A stretch of 64,000 nt of DNA from positions 1-64,000 of the forward strand of contig NW_021940918.1 in assembly GCF_004337985.1 (NCBI RefSeq), in the 5' to 3' direction. Of this stretch, positions 33,773 to 45,303 are shown in pieces. The position numbers were made by a program, and so were the translations under genes. The notes under the pieces were generated by a model that ran no database searches, was not told the DNA's origin, and worked only from the letters and a program-made list of their open reading frames with translations. Numbering within the stretch: the first letter of the stretch is position 1; each line of letters opens with the position of its first letter. This DNA comes from Pyricularia pennisetigena. Lineage: Eukaryota; Ascomycota; Sordariomycetes; Magnaporthales; Pyriculariaceae.

Positions 33773-35595
33773 TAGTCTTAGTGCTCAGACTAGACCCCCT
33801 TGCTTCGCAGTGGGGACCGAGCGGTCCATATACCTTTTAACCACATGGTTTTTCGACCAATTACATTGGCCGAAAAAATCGCGCTCGTTTTAGTTTAAGG
33901 ACATTTTGTCGCATTTCGCCGTTTATAACGGTATTATTAATAATATACCTAATGTTGCGATATCGCTAATTATTGTTTTATTGATATAACGATAATTTGT
34001 GGTATTTTGCCGTTTATAGCGGGTATATATAAAATATTCGTATTATAATAGCAAAAGAAATTAGTATACCCATAGCATGCAATTAAATATTCGAATAACA
34101 AAATAAAAGAAAATTATAAAAATATATAGTATTTTGCGTTAAATTTATTGGAGTTTGTTAATTATTTTAATGCCGGCCGCGTATTAATAACCACTGTATT
34201 TGAAAAAATATTAAAATATTGAGAAAAATTTGTAATTTTTCATTATATTTAATTCTTATTTTAAATAGTAGTATATAATATTGACTTTAATTTAACTTAT
34301 AGTTTTTATAGTTTAATAAACCCAATACTGCAAAGTGCGTGCAATTATCGATTAAAACAAAAGTTTTATTAATATTTTTATATAAATTAACAATTTGTTA
34401 GAAAATTAAATAATTTACGCAAATATTGGTAACATGAAAATATTTTTACTTAATATATTCTTTGATCAATTTGTTAATAAATTTTATCTAGGTTTTTTTA
34501 TAAATTTTATTTAATTAAATAAAGCAAAAAATACAAAAAGAACACAAATTTAGCATTTTTTATTCAAAAAAATAAAAAGGGCCGGTATTGTAAATCGGGT
34601 TATACGCTGACGTTTATTTATATACATAATCCAATTTTTCAAATTTTGGTTTTATTAATGTTAAAATTGGTAAAAATGTAAAAGCATTTCGATTGTAAAA
34701 TATATATAAAATTGGATACACTTTACCTATCCGCATATTTAACGGTTTATATAATCAAATATACGTACAGAAATGTAATATTATATTAAATATAAATATG
34801 CCACCCCCCACGTGCAAAAACCACAGAATTTGGCTGCAAAATAAAAATAATACAAAATTGATTAAATAAAGCAAAAAGATTTGTAAAATATACATTTAGC
34901 ATTTTTTTTTATTAAACAGTTTTTAAAGCCAATATTATAGGTAGGATTGGATTTGGACGCTTATTTATATACGTAATCGAATCTCTAAAGTTTTGGTTTT
35001 ATCATCGTTAAAATTGTTAAAAATATAAACGAATTTCGATTATAAATTATATATAAAAAATATATATACTTTACCTATCCGCTTATTTAACTGCTTGAAT
35101 AATTTGGTATATGCACCAAAATTTGTTATAACGATATATAAATATATACGACCCTCCACGTGCAGAAATTATAAAGTTTGGTCAAAAATTAAAAATAGTA
35201 TTAAAAAAAATCGAAAATCGAAAAAAAAAATCGAAAAAACAGTACCACCATAAACGGATTAAAGGCAAATGGTATCGAATTCGGCCATTATACCAAATAA
35301 AAAAATAAATCGAATCGCTGCTAATAGCGGTATTAAACGCTATTTTTAACAATATTTTATTTTTTTAATATTGTACGTGGTTATGGAATAATAAAGGAGT
35401 TTCGGTTAAAAAAAGGCCAAAAATACCGCCATAAACGGTTAAAATCGACAAATTGTCCTTAAACCTAAACCAAAGCGTTTTTTGGATAGACCCACAGGTA
35501 TATTACAAAACCGCATTCGAGCTACGAAATGGAGCGAAGCGAACGGAGTGGATTAATTGTAGAGATTTGGGCTTTAGGGATAAGCCCTGAGACTA
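33773..35595 (+). mobile_element. MULE-like element M4 (1.8-kb type, uninterrupted)
   Basis: 1,823 bp, TAGTCTTAGTGCTC ... CCTGAGACTA, with a 9-bp duplication matching at 8 of 9 (gaacttgcg, gaacttgcc). This is the best copy in which to read the family: structured left end, block ttgtcgcatttcgccg, two AT-rich modules each ending at ccacgtgcaaaaa/ccacgtgcagaaa, then the inverted block and structured right end. It is inserted in the TRIM interior. No frame over 82 codons is present. Confidence 0.9.
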
Positions 35596-35677
35596 GAACT
35601 TGCCACCGATTCGGAGGTCGGCGCTACACGGGATCTTTTAACCTGTTAATTATGCCGCTGTTCAATTGGCTGCGCGC

Positions 35678-37082
35678 TAGTCTCAGTGTTCAGACTAGAC
35701 CCCCCTGCTTCGCAATGGGGACCGAGCGCTCCATATACCTTTTAACCCCATGGTTTTACGACCAATTACATTAGTCGAAAAGATCGCGCTCGTTCTAGTC
35801 TGAGGATAACTTGTCGATTTTCCCCGTTTATGGCGAGTATTTGTACTGTTTTTGCACTGTGCATGCACTGCATACGTAATACCAATAGTATAACCACTGT
35901 ATACAATTAAATATTCGAATAAATAAATGAATAAAAATCGTAAAAATATAAGGGAACCTGCGTTGTAATAAATGAATTTTTTATATTTTTTAAACGTAAG
36001 GACTGTGGGTATATCTCTTCCAATTGTATAAATATTTAAATATCAAATATATTTTCTAAGTTTTCATATATATTTTTATTTTTAATTTATTGTTTTTAAC
36101 AAACATGTTTTATATAAATAAAATATACTATTATAAAAGCAATTTTCAAATTAGCGTGGCAGTGGAAAGTGCATGCGATTACCGCTTAAAATAAATATTA
36201 TATTAACATTTTTCATTTAATAAATATTTTATTAAAAGACTTGATAATTCGCCCAATTATATTTAAATTTAAAAAGAACTCTAATATAGCATTAATGATA
36301 AATTATTATATATTAATGTTATTTAACGCTTTTTTTACCATTTATATTTTATTAAATAATATAAAAAATATAAAAACAATATAATTTTACCATTTTTTTT
36401 ATAAAAATAGTATTAAAGCCGATATTACGAATCGGATTTGACGTAGACGCTTGTATATATACGTAATCTAATCCCTGAAATCTTGGTTTTATTATCGCCA
36501 TCATTGGCAAAAATATAAAAGCGTTTCGATTGTAAATTCTATACAAAACTGTATATACCTTACCTATCCGTTTATTGAACGGCTTATATAATCAAACATA
36601 TATATCAAAATCTGGTATACGGTTATTTATATATATACTATCCCCCACCCATAAAAACTTTGAAATTATATTAACAAATAAAAATAATATAAAAGATATA
36701 CGAAAATCGAAATAAAATCGAAAAAATAATACCGCCATAAGCGGATTAAGGGCAGGGCCTAGCAAATTCGCCCAATTATACATGTTAAAATAAAAACTAA
36801 ATTGTTATTAATAACGGTACTAAATGCTATTTTCAACGTACAAACCGCTTATTTTTACGATTTTTATTTATTTTTTTATAACGGAGTGTTAGTCGCCGAA
36901 TTGACGAAAATACCGCCATAAGCGGCGAAAATCGACAAATTGTCCTCAGACCTGAACCAGAGCGTTCTTTGGATGGACCCACAGGTATATTGCAAAACCG
37001 CAATTGAACCACGAAGTGGAGCGAAGCGAACGAAGTGGATCAATTGTGGAGCTCTGGGCTTCAGGGATGAGCCCTGAGACTA
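35678..37082 (+). mobile_element. MULE-like element M5 (1.4-kb type, uninterrupted)
   Basis: 1,405 bp with a perfect 9-bp duplication gctgcgcgc (35,669-35,677 and 37,083-37,091), inserted in the second TRIM LTR. It has only one internal conserved module (near 36,480-36,660), which ends in ccccaccc in the position where the long type has ccccacgtg. Confidence 0.92.
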
Positions 37083-39238
37083 GCTGCGCGCATGAAAAAT
37101 GCAGCCGACTGCACTTAACGTGCGGTCGCAGGGCCTTTATAAGGCCTGTTCTTAGCAAAAATATAAGGTAACCTGCGTTGTAATAAATGAATTTTTTATA
37201 TTATTTTGACGTAGGCGCCGTTGGTATATTTCCTTTAATTTAACAAGTACTTGAATATTAAGTATATTTTTTCATTTTTAATATATATTATTATATTTAA
37301 TTTATCAGTTTAAGCAATGATATATTCTATAAATAGAGTATATTATTATAAAACCGATTTTCAAATTAACGTCGCGGTGGAAAGTGCATACGATTACCGC
37401 TTCAAATAAATTTTATTTTAATATTTTTCATTTAATAGTTATTTTATTAAAAAATTTGATAATTCGCCCAATTGCTTATAAATTGGAGACAGACTTCAAT
37501 ATAACATTTGTATTATATAGCAATATATAAATGCCGTTCAACGTTTTTTTACCATTTATATTTTCTTAATAATATAAAAAATATAAAAACAGTAAAATTT
37601 TACCATTCCTTTTAATAAAAAAATTATAAGAGCCGATATTATTGAGTGGATTTAACGTGGACGTTTGTATATATACGTCATCCAATCCCTGAAATTCTGG
37701 TTTTGTTATCGCTAAAATTGGCAAAAATATAAAAGCGTTTCGATTGTAAATTTTATATAAAATTATATATATTTTACATATCCGCTTATTTAACGGTTTA
37801 TATAGTCAGTTACATATACCAAAGCTGGGTATACAGTCATTTATACGTATACCCTCCCCCACCCATAAAATGTTTGAAATTAAATCAAAAAACAAAAATA
37901 ATATAAAATTAATTCGAAAATCAAAACAAAATCGAAAAAACAGTACCGCCATGAGCGGATTAAGGGCAGGGCCTGGCAAATTCGCCCAATTATATATTTA
38001 AAAATATACGTTAAATCGCTGTTAATAGCGGTATTAAATGCTATTTTCAACATACAAACCGCTTGTTTTTACGATTTTTATTTATTTTTTTATAACGGAG
38101 CCTTGGTCGCCGAATTAACGAAAATACCGCCATAAGCGGCGAAAATCGACAAATTATCCTGAAACCTGAACCAAAGCGTTCTTTAAATGGACCTACAGGA
38201 ACATTGCAAAACCGTAATTAAGCCACGAAATGGAGCGAAGCGAACGAAGTGGATTAATTGTGGAGCTTTGGGCTTTAGGGATGAGCCCTGAGACTAGTAT
38301 TTTTGGCAATTTTGCGACCGACACTCCTTTATTATTCCACAACCACGCCAAATATTAAAAAAAGAAAACATCGTCAAAAATAGGAATTGGTAAGCCTTTT
38401 TTATAAATCCAAACCTTTTTATATATGGTTTGTTAATTAAAAGTTGGATACCCCTTGCCTTTAATCCGTTTATAGCGACATTGTTTTTTCGACTTTTTTT
38501 TCCGATTTTCGATTTTGTTTAATATTGTATTTAATTTTTAACCAAATTTTACAATTTTTGCACGTGGAGGATCGTTTATATATACTTACCGCTATATCTA
38601 ATTTTGATGTACAGACCGTATTATATAAGCATTTAAATGAGCGGATAGGCAAAATGTATAATTTTTTTGTATATAATTTACAATCGAAACTCGGTTATAT
38701 TTTTACCAATCTTAGCAATAATAAAACCAAAGTTTCAGGGATTTGATAACGTATATAAGCAGACGTCCACGCTCAATATAATCTATAATACTGGCTTTAA
38801 AAGCTTTTTTATATTAAAAAATGCTAAATGTGTATTTTATATGTTTTTTTGCTTTATTTCATTAATTTTATATTATTCTTGTTTTGCAGCCAAACTTTGT
38901 GGCTTCAGCACGTGGGGGGTAATATACATATATATAATGTAATATTATAATGTGGTACATATATCCGTTTATATAAGCCGCTTGAAAGGCGGATAGGTAA
39001 GGTATATTTAATTTTGTGTCCAATTTATAATCGAAACGCTTTTATATTTTTACCAATTTTGACATTTATAGAATCCAAGTTTTAAGAATTGGATTTGGTA
39101 TAGAAACAAACGTTAATGCGAATTCGATTTATAATACCCGCTTTTTTACTTTTTATATGAAACAATGCCAAATCTGTGTTATTTTTCTATTTTTTGCTTT
39201 ATTTAATTAAATAAAATCTATAAAAAAGGAAGTTAAAT

Positions 39239-39897
39239 TGTGAACATGGCTGGCGCAGGGCTAATTATATTAGCTACCCTGCGTTATTTTATAACGGCTA
39301 GCACGGGCTAATTTTATTAGTCACCCTGCATCGAATAAATAAATAAATAATAAATAAAACGTATACGCGTTCATACACACAAAGCTTTATATATTACGTT
39401 TTTGTTCATAGTTTCAACAACAAAACAAATACGTCATATTTAATCTAGCTTAGTGGTATAATGCACGTACCATAATCTATATCATATATACGTTGAAGTG
39501 CGTGGGTTCGAATCCCGTTGTGGTCGCGGATTTTCTGTGCATGCATAAGCACAATAGGCCGTTAGGCTCAATGGGCCGTTAGGCTCAATAGGTCGGCAGG
39601 TCAGTCACATAAATAAGGCCAAATCATGTGACGTGACCCCGCATTCCGGACATCCGGATCGAAGATCTGCACCTACGGATTCGAACACGTAATTTATAAC
39701 TTAGCCTTAGATTCATCACCTTCATAACCTTCATCGATTCAACGATTCAACGAATCGATTGTGCAACGATAATATATTATCTCTATTACCCGCTAGCAGA
39801 CGGTTATCTGCCATTTCAACGTTCCATCAGCCTTATACGTGATCCACTTTTCCCCGCGTTCAAAATTAAGCTTATTCTATCTCGTAACCTCCTCACA
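39239..39897 (-). mobile_element. 659-bp TG...CA repeat, copy D3
   Basis: TGTGAACATGG ... CCTCCTCACA with a perfect 5-bp duplication taaat (39,234-39,238 and 39,898-39,902). It is exactly the length of D1 and in the opposite orientation, inserted in M2. Confidence 0.9.
39439..39526 (+). ncRNA. tRNA-like block with Pol III A and B boxes (in D3)
   Basis: TAGCTTAGTGG at 39,446 and GGTTCGAATCC at 39,505-39,515, as in D1. Both boxes are intact in all three copies despite surrounding decay (in D2 the A box is TAGCTTAGTGG on the minus strand near 24,514-24,524). Confidence 0.6.
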
Positions 39898-40218
39898 TAA
39901 ATAGCATTTATATACAAATTAATAAAAGAATGGATACATTAAAGCTCTTTTCAATTTTACCAATATATGCGTAAATTTTTGAGTTTTTTAACAAATTATA
40001 AGTTAATCTGAAAATTTTAATCAAACTTTTGTTTTAACCGATAAACGCATGCACTTTATAATTTTAAATCCTTCAAACCGAAAAAATATCATCTGAATTT
40101 AAATCAATACTATATACTATTATTCAAAAAAATAATTAAATATAATGAAAAATTACAAATTCTACTAAATATTTAAATATCTTTCCAAATAAATTGGCTC
40201 TAAAAACGCGGCTTTTAG

Positions 40219-43057
40219 TAGTCTCAGTGCTTAGACTAGACCCCCCTGCTTCGCAGTGGGGACCGATCGCTCCATGTATGAGAATAATAAGCTTATATTA
40301 TAAGCTTAAGCACGTAATATATACTACGATACATAATTATGCACAACTATGCATAAATATTATGCAATGCATAAAAGAATAATAAACTTATATTATAAGT
40401 TTAAGCACGTAGTAAATACTACGATGCATAATTATGCACAATAATGTATAATTATTATGCACAATAATGCATAATTAATATGCACAACAATGTATAATTG
40501 TTATGCACAATGATGCATAATTATTATACATAATAATGCATAATTATTATGCACAATACTGCATAACCTTTATGCAATGTATAACGTGTATTAGTTAAAT
40601 AATGCAATACAATTGCACACAATTCATGCATGTATACTTTTGACCTATTTGGGCAAAAGAAATGAACGCAGATCATTTGCAGATCATGTGCAGATCATAC
40701 GATCCACAGGCAAACCTATTTTGGTAAAAATAAAACGCATGACATAAATACAGGTAGGGTTTTGAAGATTGCGTCATACAATGTTTCAAATATGAGACGT
40801 TCAAAATAGCCACATATATAATAGGTGAACGCTGAAGCGTTGTTTTATTTTATCCTAATTGGGAAAATAAAATGCAAACTTTAATACGTGGATTTGTAAT
40901 ACATGGATTGCCACATGCAATACTTTTGCAGATAAATAGGGAAGAGTTTCCCGCCTTAGAATTAGAGGAAGTTTTATAATCCATCCATCTATTGATCCAT
41001 CGATCTATCCATCTATTAATCCATCGATCTATCCATCTATTGATCCATCGATTTATCCATCTATTTATCGATCTATTTATCCATTAATCTTTCGATTCAT
41101 TTAACCATTAATACAGTTTTTACCTCTATCTATCTTACTTATAAAAGTGACCTTTTTCCCCTTATATATATCTACCTTATACAGATATATTCACTTCACA
41201 ATTTATCACATAACCTTCCTTTTTACACCATGTACCTTTCAGCCACATGGTTTTTCGACCAATTACATTGGCCGAAAAGATCGCGCTCGTTCTAGTCTGA
41301 GGACATCTTGTCGCATTTCGCCGTTCATGGCGGTACCACCAACGATAATTTGTCGCATTTCGCCGTTCATGGCGGTACCACCAACGATAATTTGTCGCAT
41401 TTCTCCGTTTATAACGGTATTTTTAATAATATATTTAATATTACGATATCGCTTATGATTATTTTATTAATATAAGCATAATTTGTGGTATTTTGCCGTT
41501 TGTAGCGGGTAAATGCAATATATTCGCATTATAATGGTAAAAGAAAATAGTGTACCCATAATATACAATTAAATATTCGTATAAAAAAATAAATAAAGAT
41601 TATAAAAATATATAGTAATTTGCGTTAGATTTATTGGAGTTTGCTGAGTATTTGAATGCCGGCCGCGTCTTTATAGCTACTGTATTTGGAAAGATATTAA
41701 AATATTAAATAAAATTTGTAATTTTTTATTATATTTAATTCTTGTTTTAAATAATGGTATGCAATAATTATTTTAATTTAGTTTACAGCCTTTATACCTT
41801 AGTAAACCTAATACTGCAAAGTGCATACAATTATCGATTGAAACAAAAGTTTTATTAATATTCTTATATAAATTAACAATTTGTTAAAAAATTAAATAAT
41901 TTACGCAAATATTGGTAAAATGAAAATATTTTCACTTTATATATTCTTTAATCAATTTGCTAGTAGATTCTATATAAGTTCTTTTTTTATAAATTTTATT
42001 CAATTAAATAAAGCAAAAAATACAAAAAAACACAAATTTAGCATTGTTTTATATAAAAACATAAGAAGGGCCGGTATTGCAAATCGGGGTTAACGTTAAC
42101 GTTTATTTATATATATAGTCTACTTTCTCAAATTTTGGTTTTATTAATGTTAGAATTGGTAAAAATGTAAAAACATTTCGATGGTAAAATATATATGAAA
42201 TTGGATATACCTTACCTATCCGCATATTTAAGGGCTTATATAATTAGGTATACGTGCAAAAATGTGATATTATATTAAGTATATATATGCCACCCCCCAC
42301 GTGCAAAAACCACGAAATTCTGCTGCAAAACAAAAATAATATAAAATTAATTAAATAAAGCAAAAAGATTTATAAAATACACATTTACCATTTGTTTTTA
42401 TTAAACAGTTTTCAAAGCCGATATTGTAGGTACGATTGGATTTGGACGTTTGTTTATATACGTAATCGAATTTTGGAAGTTTTGGTTTTATTATCGTTAA
42501 AACTGGTAAAAATATAAACGAATTTCGATTGTAAATTATATATAAAAAAGTATATACTTTGCTTATCCGCTTATTTAACTGCTTATATAATCCGATAAAA
42601 GCACCAAAATTTCTTATAACGATATATACATATATACGACCCTCCACGTGCAAAAAGTATAAAATTTGGTCAAAAATTAAAAATAATATTAAAAAAAATC
42701 AAAAATCGAAAAAAAAATCGAAAAAACAGTACCGCTATAAACGGATTAAGGGCGGGCTATATCCAACTTTTAATTGGCGTACCGGGTGCAAAAAGTTTTG
42801 GATTTATAAAAAAGGTTTAACAATTCCTATTTTCAACGATATTTTCTTTTTTCGATATTTTGCGTGGTTGTGGAATAATAAGGGAGTGTCGGTCGCAAAA
42901 AGGCCAAAAATACCGCCATGAACGGCGAAAATCGACAAGTTGTCCTCAGACCTGAACCAGAGCGTTCTTTGGATGGACCCACAAGTACATTGCAAAGCCG
43001 CAATTGAGCCACGCTCAATTGTGGAGCTCTGGGCTTCAGGGATGAGCCCTGAGACTA
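40219..43057 (+). mobile_element. MULE-like element M6 (contains a copia solo LTR)
   Basis: TAGTCTCAGTGC ... CCTGAGACTA with a perfect 9-bp duplication ggcttttag (40,210-40,218 and 43,058-43,066). Net length is about 1.88 kb. Three tandem copies of a 46-bp unit containing ttgtcgcatttcgccg occupy about 41,305-41,420 in its left subterminal region. Confidence 0.9.
40277..41227 (+). mobile_element. Solo copia LTR (LTR4) inside M6
   Basis: A 951-bp copy of the copia LTR, ending TTTTTACA at 41,227. The target duplication is ccatg (40,272-40,276 and 41,228-41,232), or the 7-mer ccatgta if the first TA is not part of the LTR. It has a 12-bp tandem duplication (gatcatgtgcag) near 40,682-40,695 and a long GAT(C/T)-rich microsatellite at 40,980-41,095. 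Confidence 0.92.
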
Positions 43058-43462
43058 GGCTTTTAGTGAAAGAATGACCAAATTCCAAATAATCCAACGC
43101 AAGTTATTTTATATTTTTAGGATCTTTATTTCATTTTCTATTCGACTATTTAATTGCATACTATGGTTACATTGTTTTTTTTCTATTATAGTGCGAATAC
43201 AATGTATAAACCCGTTATAAACGGCGAAATACGACAAATTATCGTTGGTAATCCCGCTATAAACGGCGAAAAACGACAAATTGTCGTTAATGGTACCGGC
43301 GTACCGCCATAAACGGCGAAATGCGACAAATTGTCCTCAAATTAGAACGAGCGCGTTCTTTTCGGCCAATATAATTGGTCGAAAAACCATGTGGCTAAAA
43401 GGTACATACAACGCTTGGTCCCCACTGCGAAGCAGGGGGGTCTAGTCCGAACACTGAAACTA

Positions 43463-43481
43463 ACAAATACCCGCCATAAGC
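43463..43481. other. 19-bp scrap between M2 and M7
   Basis: acaaatacccgccataagc resembles the inverted subterminal block of the 1.4-kb M subtype (compare 35,829-35,848 on the opposite strand). It is probably a scrap of another M copy into which M2 or M7 inserted. Confidence 0.4.
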
Positions 43482-45303
43482 TAGTCTCAGGGCTTATCCC
43501 TAAAGCCCAAAGCTCCACAATTGATCCACTCCGTTCGCTTCGCTCCACTTCGTGGCTTAATTGCGGTTTTGCAATGTATTTGTGGGTCCATCCAAAGAAC
43601 GTTTTGGTTCAGGTTTGAGGATAATTTGTCGATTTTCGCCGTTTATGGCGGTATTTTTGGCCTTTTTTTAACCGAAATTCCTTTATTATTCCATAACCAC
43701 GCATAATATTGAAAAAATAAATTATCGTTAAAAATAACGTTTAATACCGCTATTAGCAGCAATTCGATTTATTTTATTATCTATTATAATGGCCGAATTC
43801 GATACCACTTGCCTTTAATCCGTTTATAGCGGTACTGTTTTTTCGATTTTTTTTCGATTTTCGATTTCTTTTAATATTATTTTTAATTTTTGACCAAATA
43901 CTATAATTTTTGCACGTGGAGGGTCGTATATATTTATATATCGTTATACTAAATTTTGGTGCATATATTAAATTATATAAACAGTTAAATAGACGGATAG
44001 GCAAAATATATACTTTTTTGTATATAATTTACAATTGAAACTCGTTTATATTTTTACCAATTTTAACGATAATAAAACCAAAACTTCAGAAGTCCGATTA
44101 CGTATATAAACAAACGTCCAAATCCAATCCTGCCTATAACATCGGGTTTAAAAATTGTTTAATAAAAAAAAATGCTAAATGTGTATTTTATAAATTTTTT
44201 TGCTTTATTTAATTAATTTTATATTATTTTTGTTTTGCAGCCAAATTTTGTGGTTTTTGCACGTGGGGGGTGGCATATATATATTTAATATAACATTACA
44301 CTTTTGTACGTTTATTTTATTATTTTAGCCGTTAAATATGCGGATAGGTAAAGTGTATCCAATTTTATATATATTTTGCAATTAAAATGTTTTTACATTT
44401 TTACCAATTTTAACATTAATAAAACCAAAATTTGTAAAAGTGGATTGTGTATATAAATAAACGTTGACGTAAAACCCAATTTACAATACCGGCCCTTTTC
44501 ATTTTTTATAATAAAAAATGCTAAATTTGTGTTATTTTTATATTTTTTGCTTTATTTAATTGAATAAAATTTATAAAAAAAAACTTGTTTAAAATTTATT
44601 AACAAATTTATAAAAGAATGTATCAATTAAAAATATTTTCATTTTACCAATATTTGCGTAAATTATTTAATTTTTTAACAAATTGTTAATTTATATAAAA
44701 ATATTAATAAAACTTTTATTTTAATCGATAATTGCATGCACTTTGCAGTGTTAGGTTTACTAAGCTTTAAAAACTGTAATTTCAATTAAAATTACTATTA
44801 TATACCATAATTTAAAATAAAAATTAAATATAATGAAAAATTACAAATTTTATTTAATATTTTAATATCTTTCCATATACAGTAGCTATTAAAACGCGGC
44901 CGGCATTCAAATAATCAACAAACTCCAATTAATTCAACGCAAATTACTATATATTTTTATAATTTTTATCTGTTTTTTTATTCAAATATTTAATTATATA
45001 TTATAGTTACACCATTTTCTTTTGCTATTATAATGCGAATATATTATATATACCCGCTATAAACGGTAAAATACTACAAATTATCCTTATATTAATAAAA
45101 TAATTATCAGCGATATCGTAATATTAGGTATATTATTAATAATACCGTTATAAACGGCGAAATGCGACAAAATATCCTCAAACTAGAACGAACGCGATCT
45201 TTTCGGCCAATGTAATTGGTCGAAAAACCATGTGGCTGAAACGTATATGGACCGCTCGGTCCCCACTGCGGAGCAGGGGGGTCTAGTCTGAGCACTGAGA
45301 CTA
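43482..45303 (-). mobile_element. MULE-like element M7 at the compartment boundary
   Basis: 1,822 bp, inverted, TAGTCTCAGGGCTT at the left and ...GAGCACTGAGACTA at 45,303. No 9-bp duplication (gccataagc against ctgtctgtg). Immediately to its right the AT-rich repeat landscape ends. Confidence 0.85.

Larger units (their letters stand above)
33460..37157 (-). mobile_element. TRIM retrotransposon, 452 bp net, split by M4 and M5
   Basis: Two LTRs of exactly 100 bp (33,460-33,559; and 35,644-35,677 joined to 37,092-37,157), both TG...CA, flank a 252-bp interior. The 5-bp duplication aaaat is perfect (33,455-33,459 and 37,158-37,162). Read on the minus strand, the interior begins GGTTAAAAGATCC beside one LTR and ends with AGTGGTGG beside the other, fitting a primer-binding site and polypurine tract. 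GGTTAAAAG is complementary to a tRNA-Lys(UUU) anticodon-loop string CUUUUAACC. The interior also contains a B-box-like AGTTCAATTCC. No protein is encoded. Confidence 0.8.
33190..38296 (+). mobile_element. MULE-like element M3 (1.4-kb type), host of the TRIM
   Basis: TAGTTTCAGTG ... CCTGAGACTA with a perfect 9-bp duplication gtatttttg (33,181-33,189 and 38,297-38,305). Net length without the TRIM and its duplication is about 1,404 bp, matching M5 (1,405 bp). M3 and M5 form a shorter subfamily. Confidence 0.88.
33037..43462 (-). mobile_element. MULE-like element M2 (reverse), host of M3, D3 and M6
   Basis: The left end TAGTTTCAGGGCTC (33,037) is the right-type terminus of the family; the right end ...ACACTGAAACTA (43,462) is the left-type terminus, so the element is inverted. 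Segments 33,037-33,189, 38,306-39,238, 39,903-40,218 and 43,067-43,462 join at the duplications of M3, D3 and M6. No 9-bp duplication is seen at its own ends (gcagccgac against acaaatacc), so a rearrangement or later loss is likely. It is non-coding. Confidence 0.8.
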
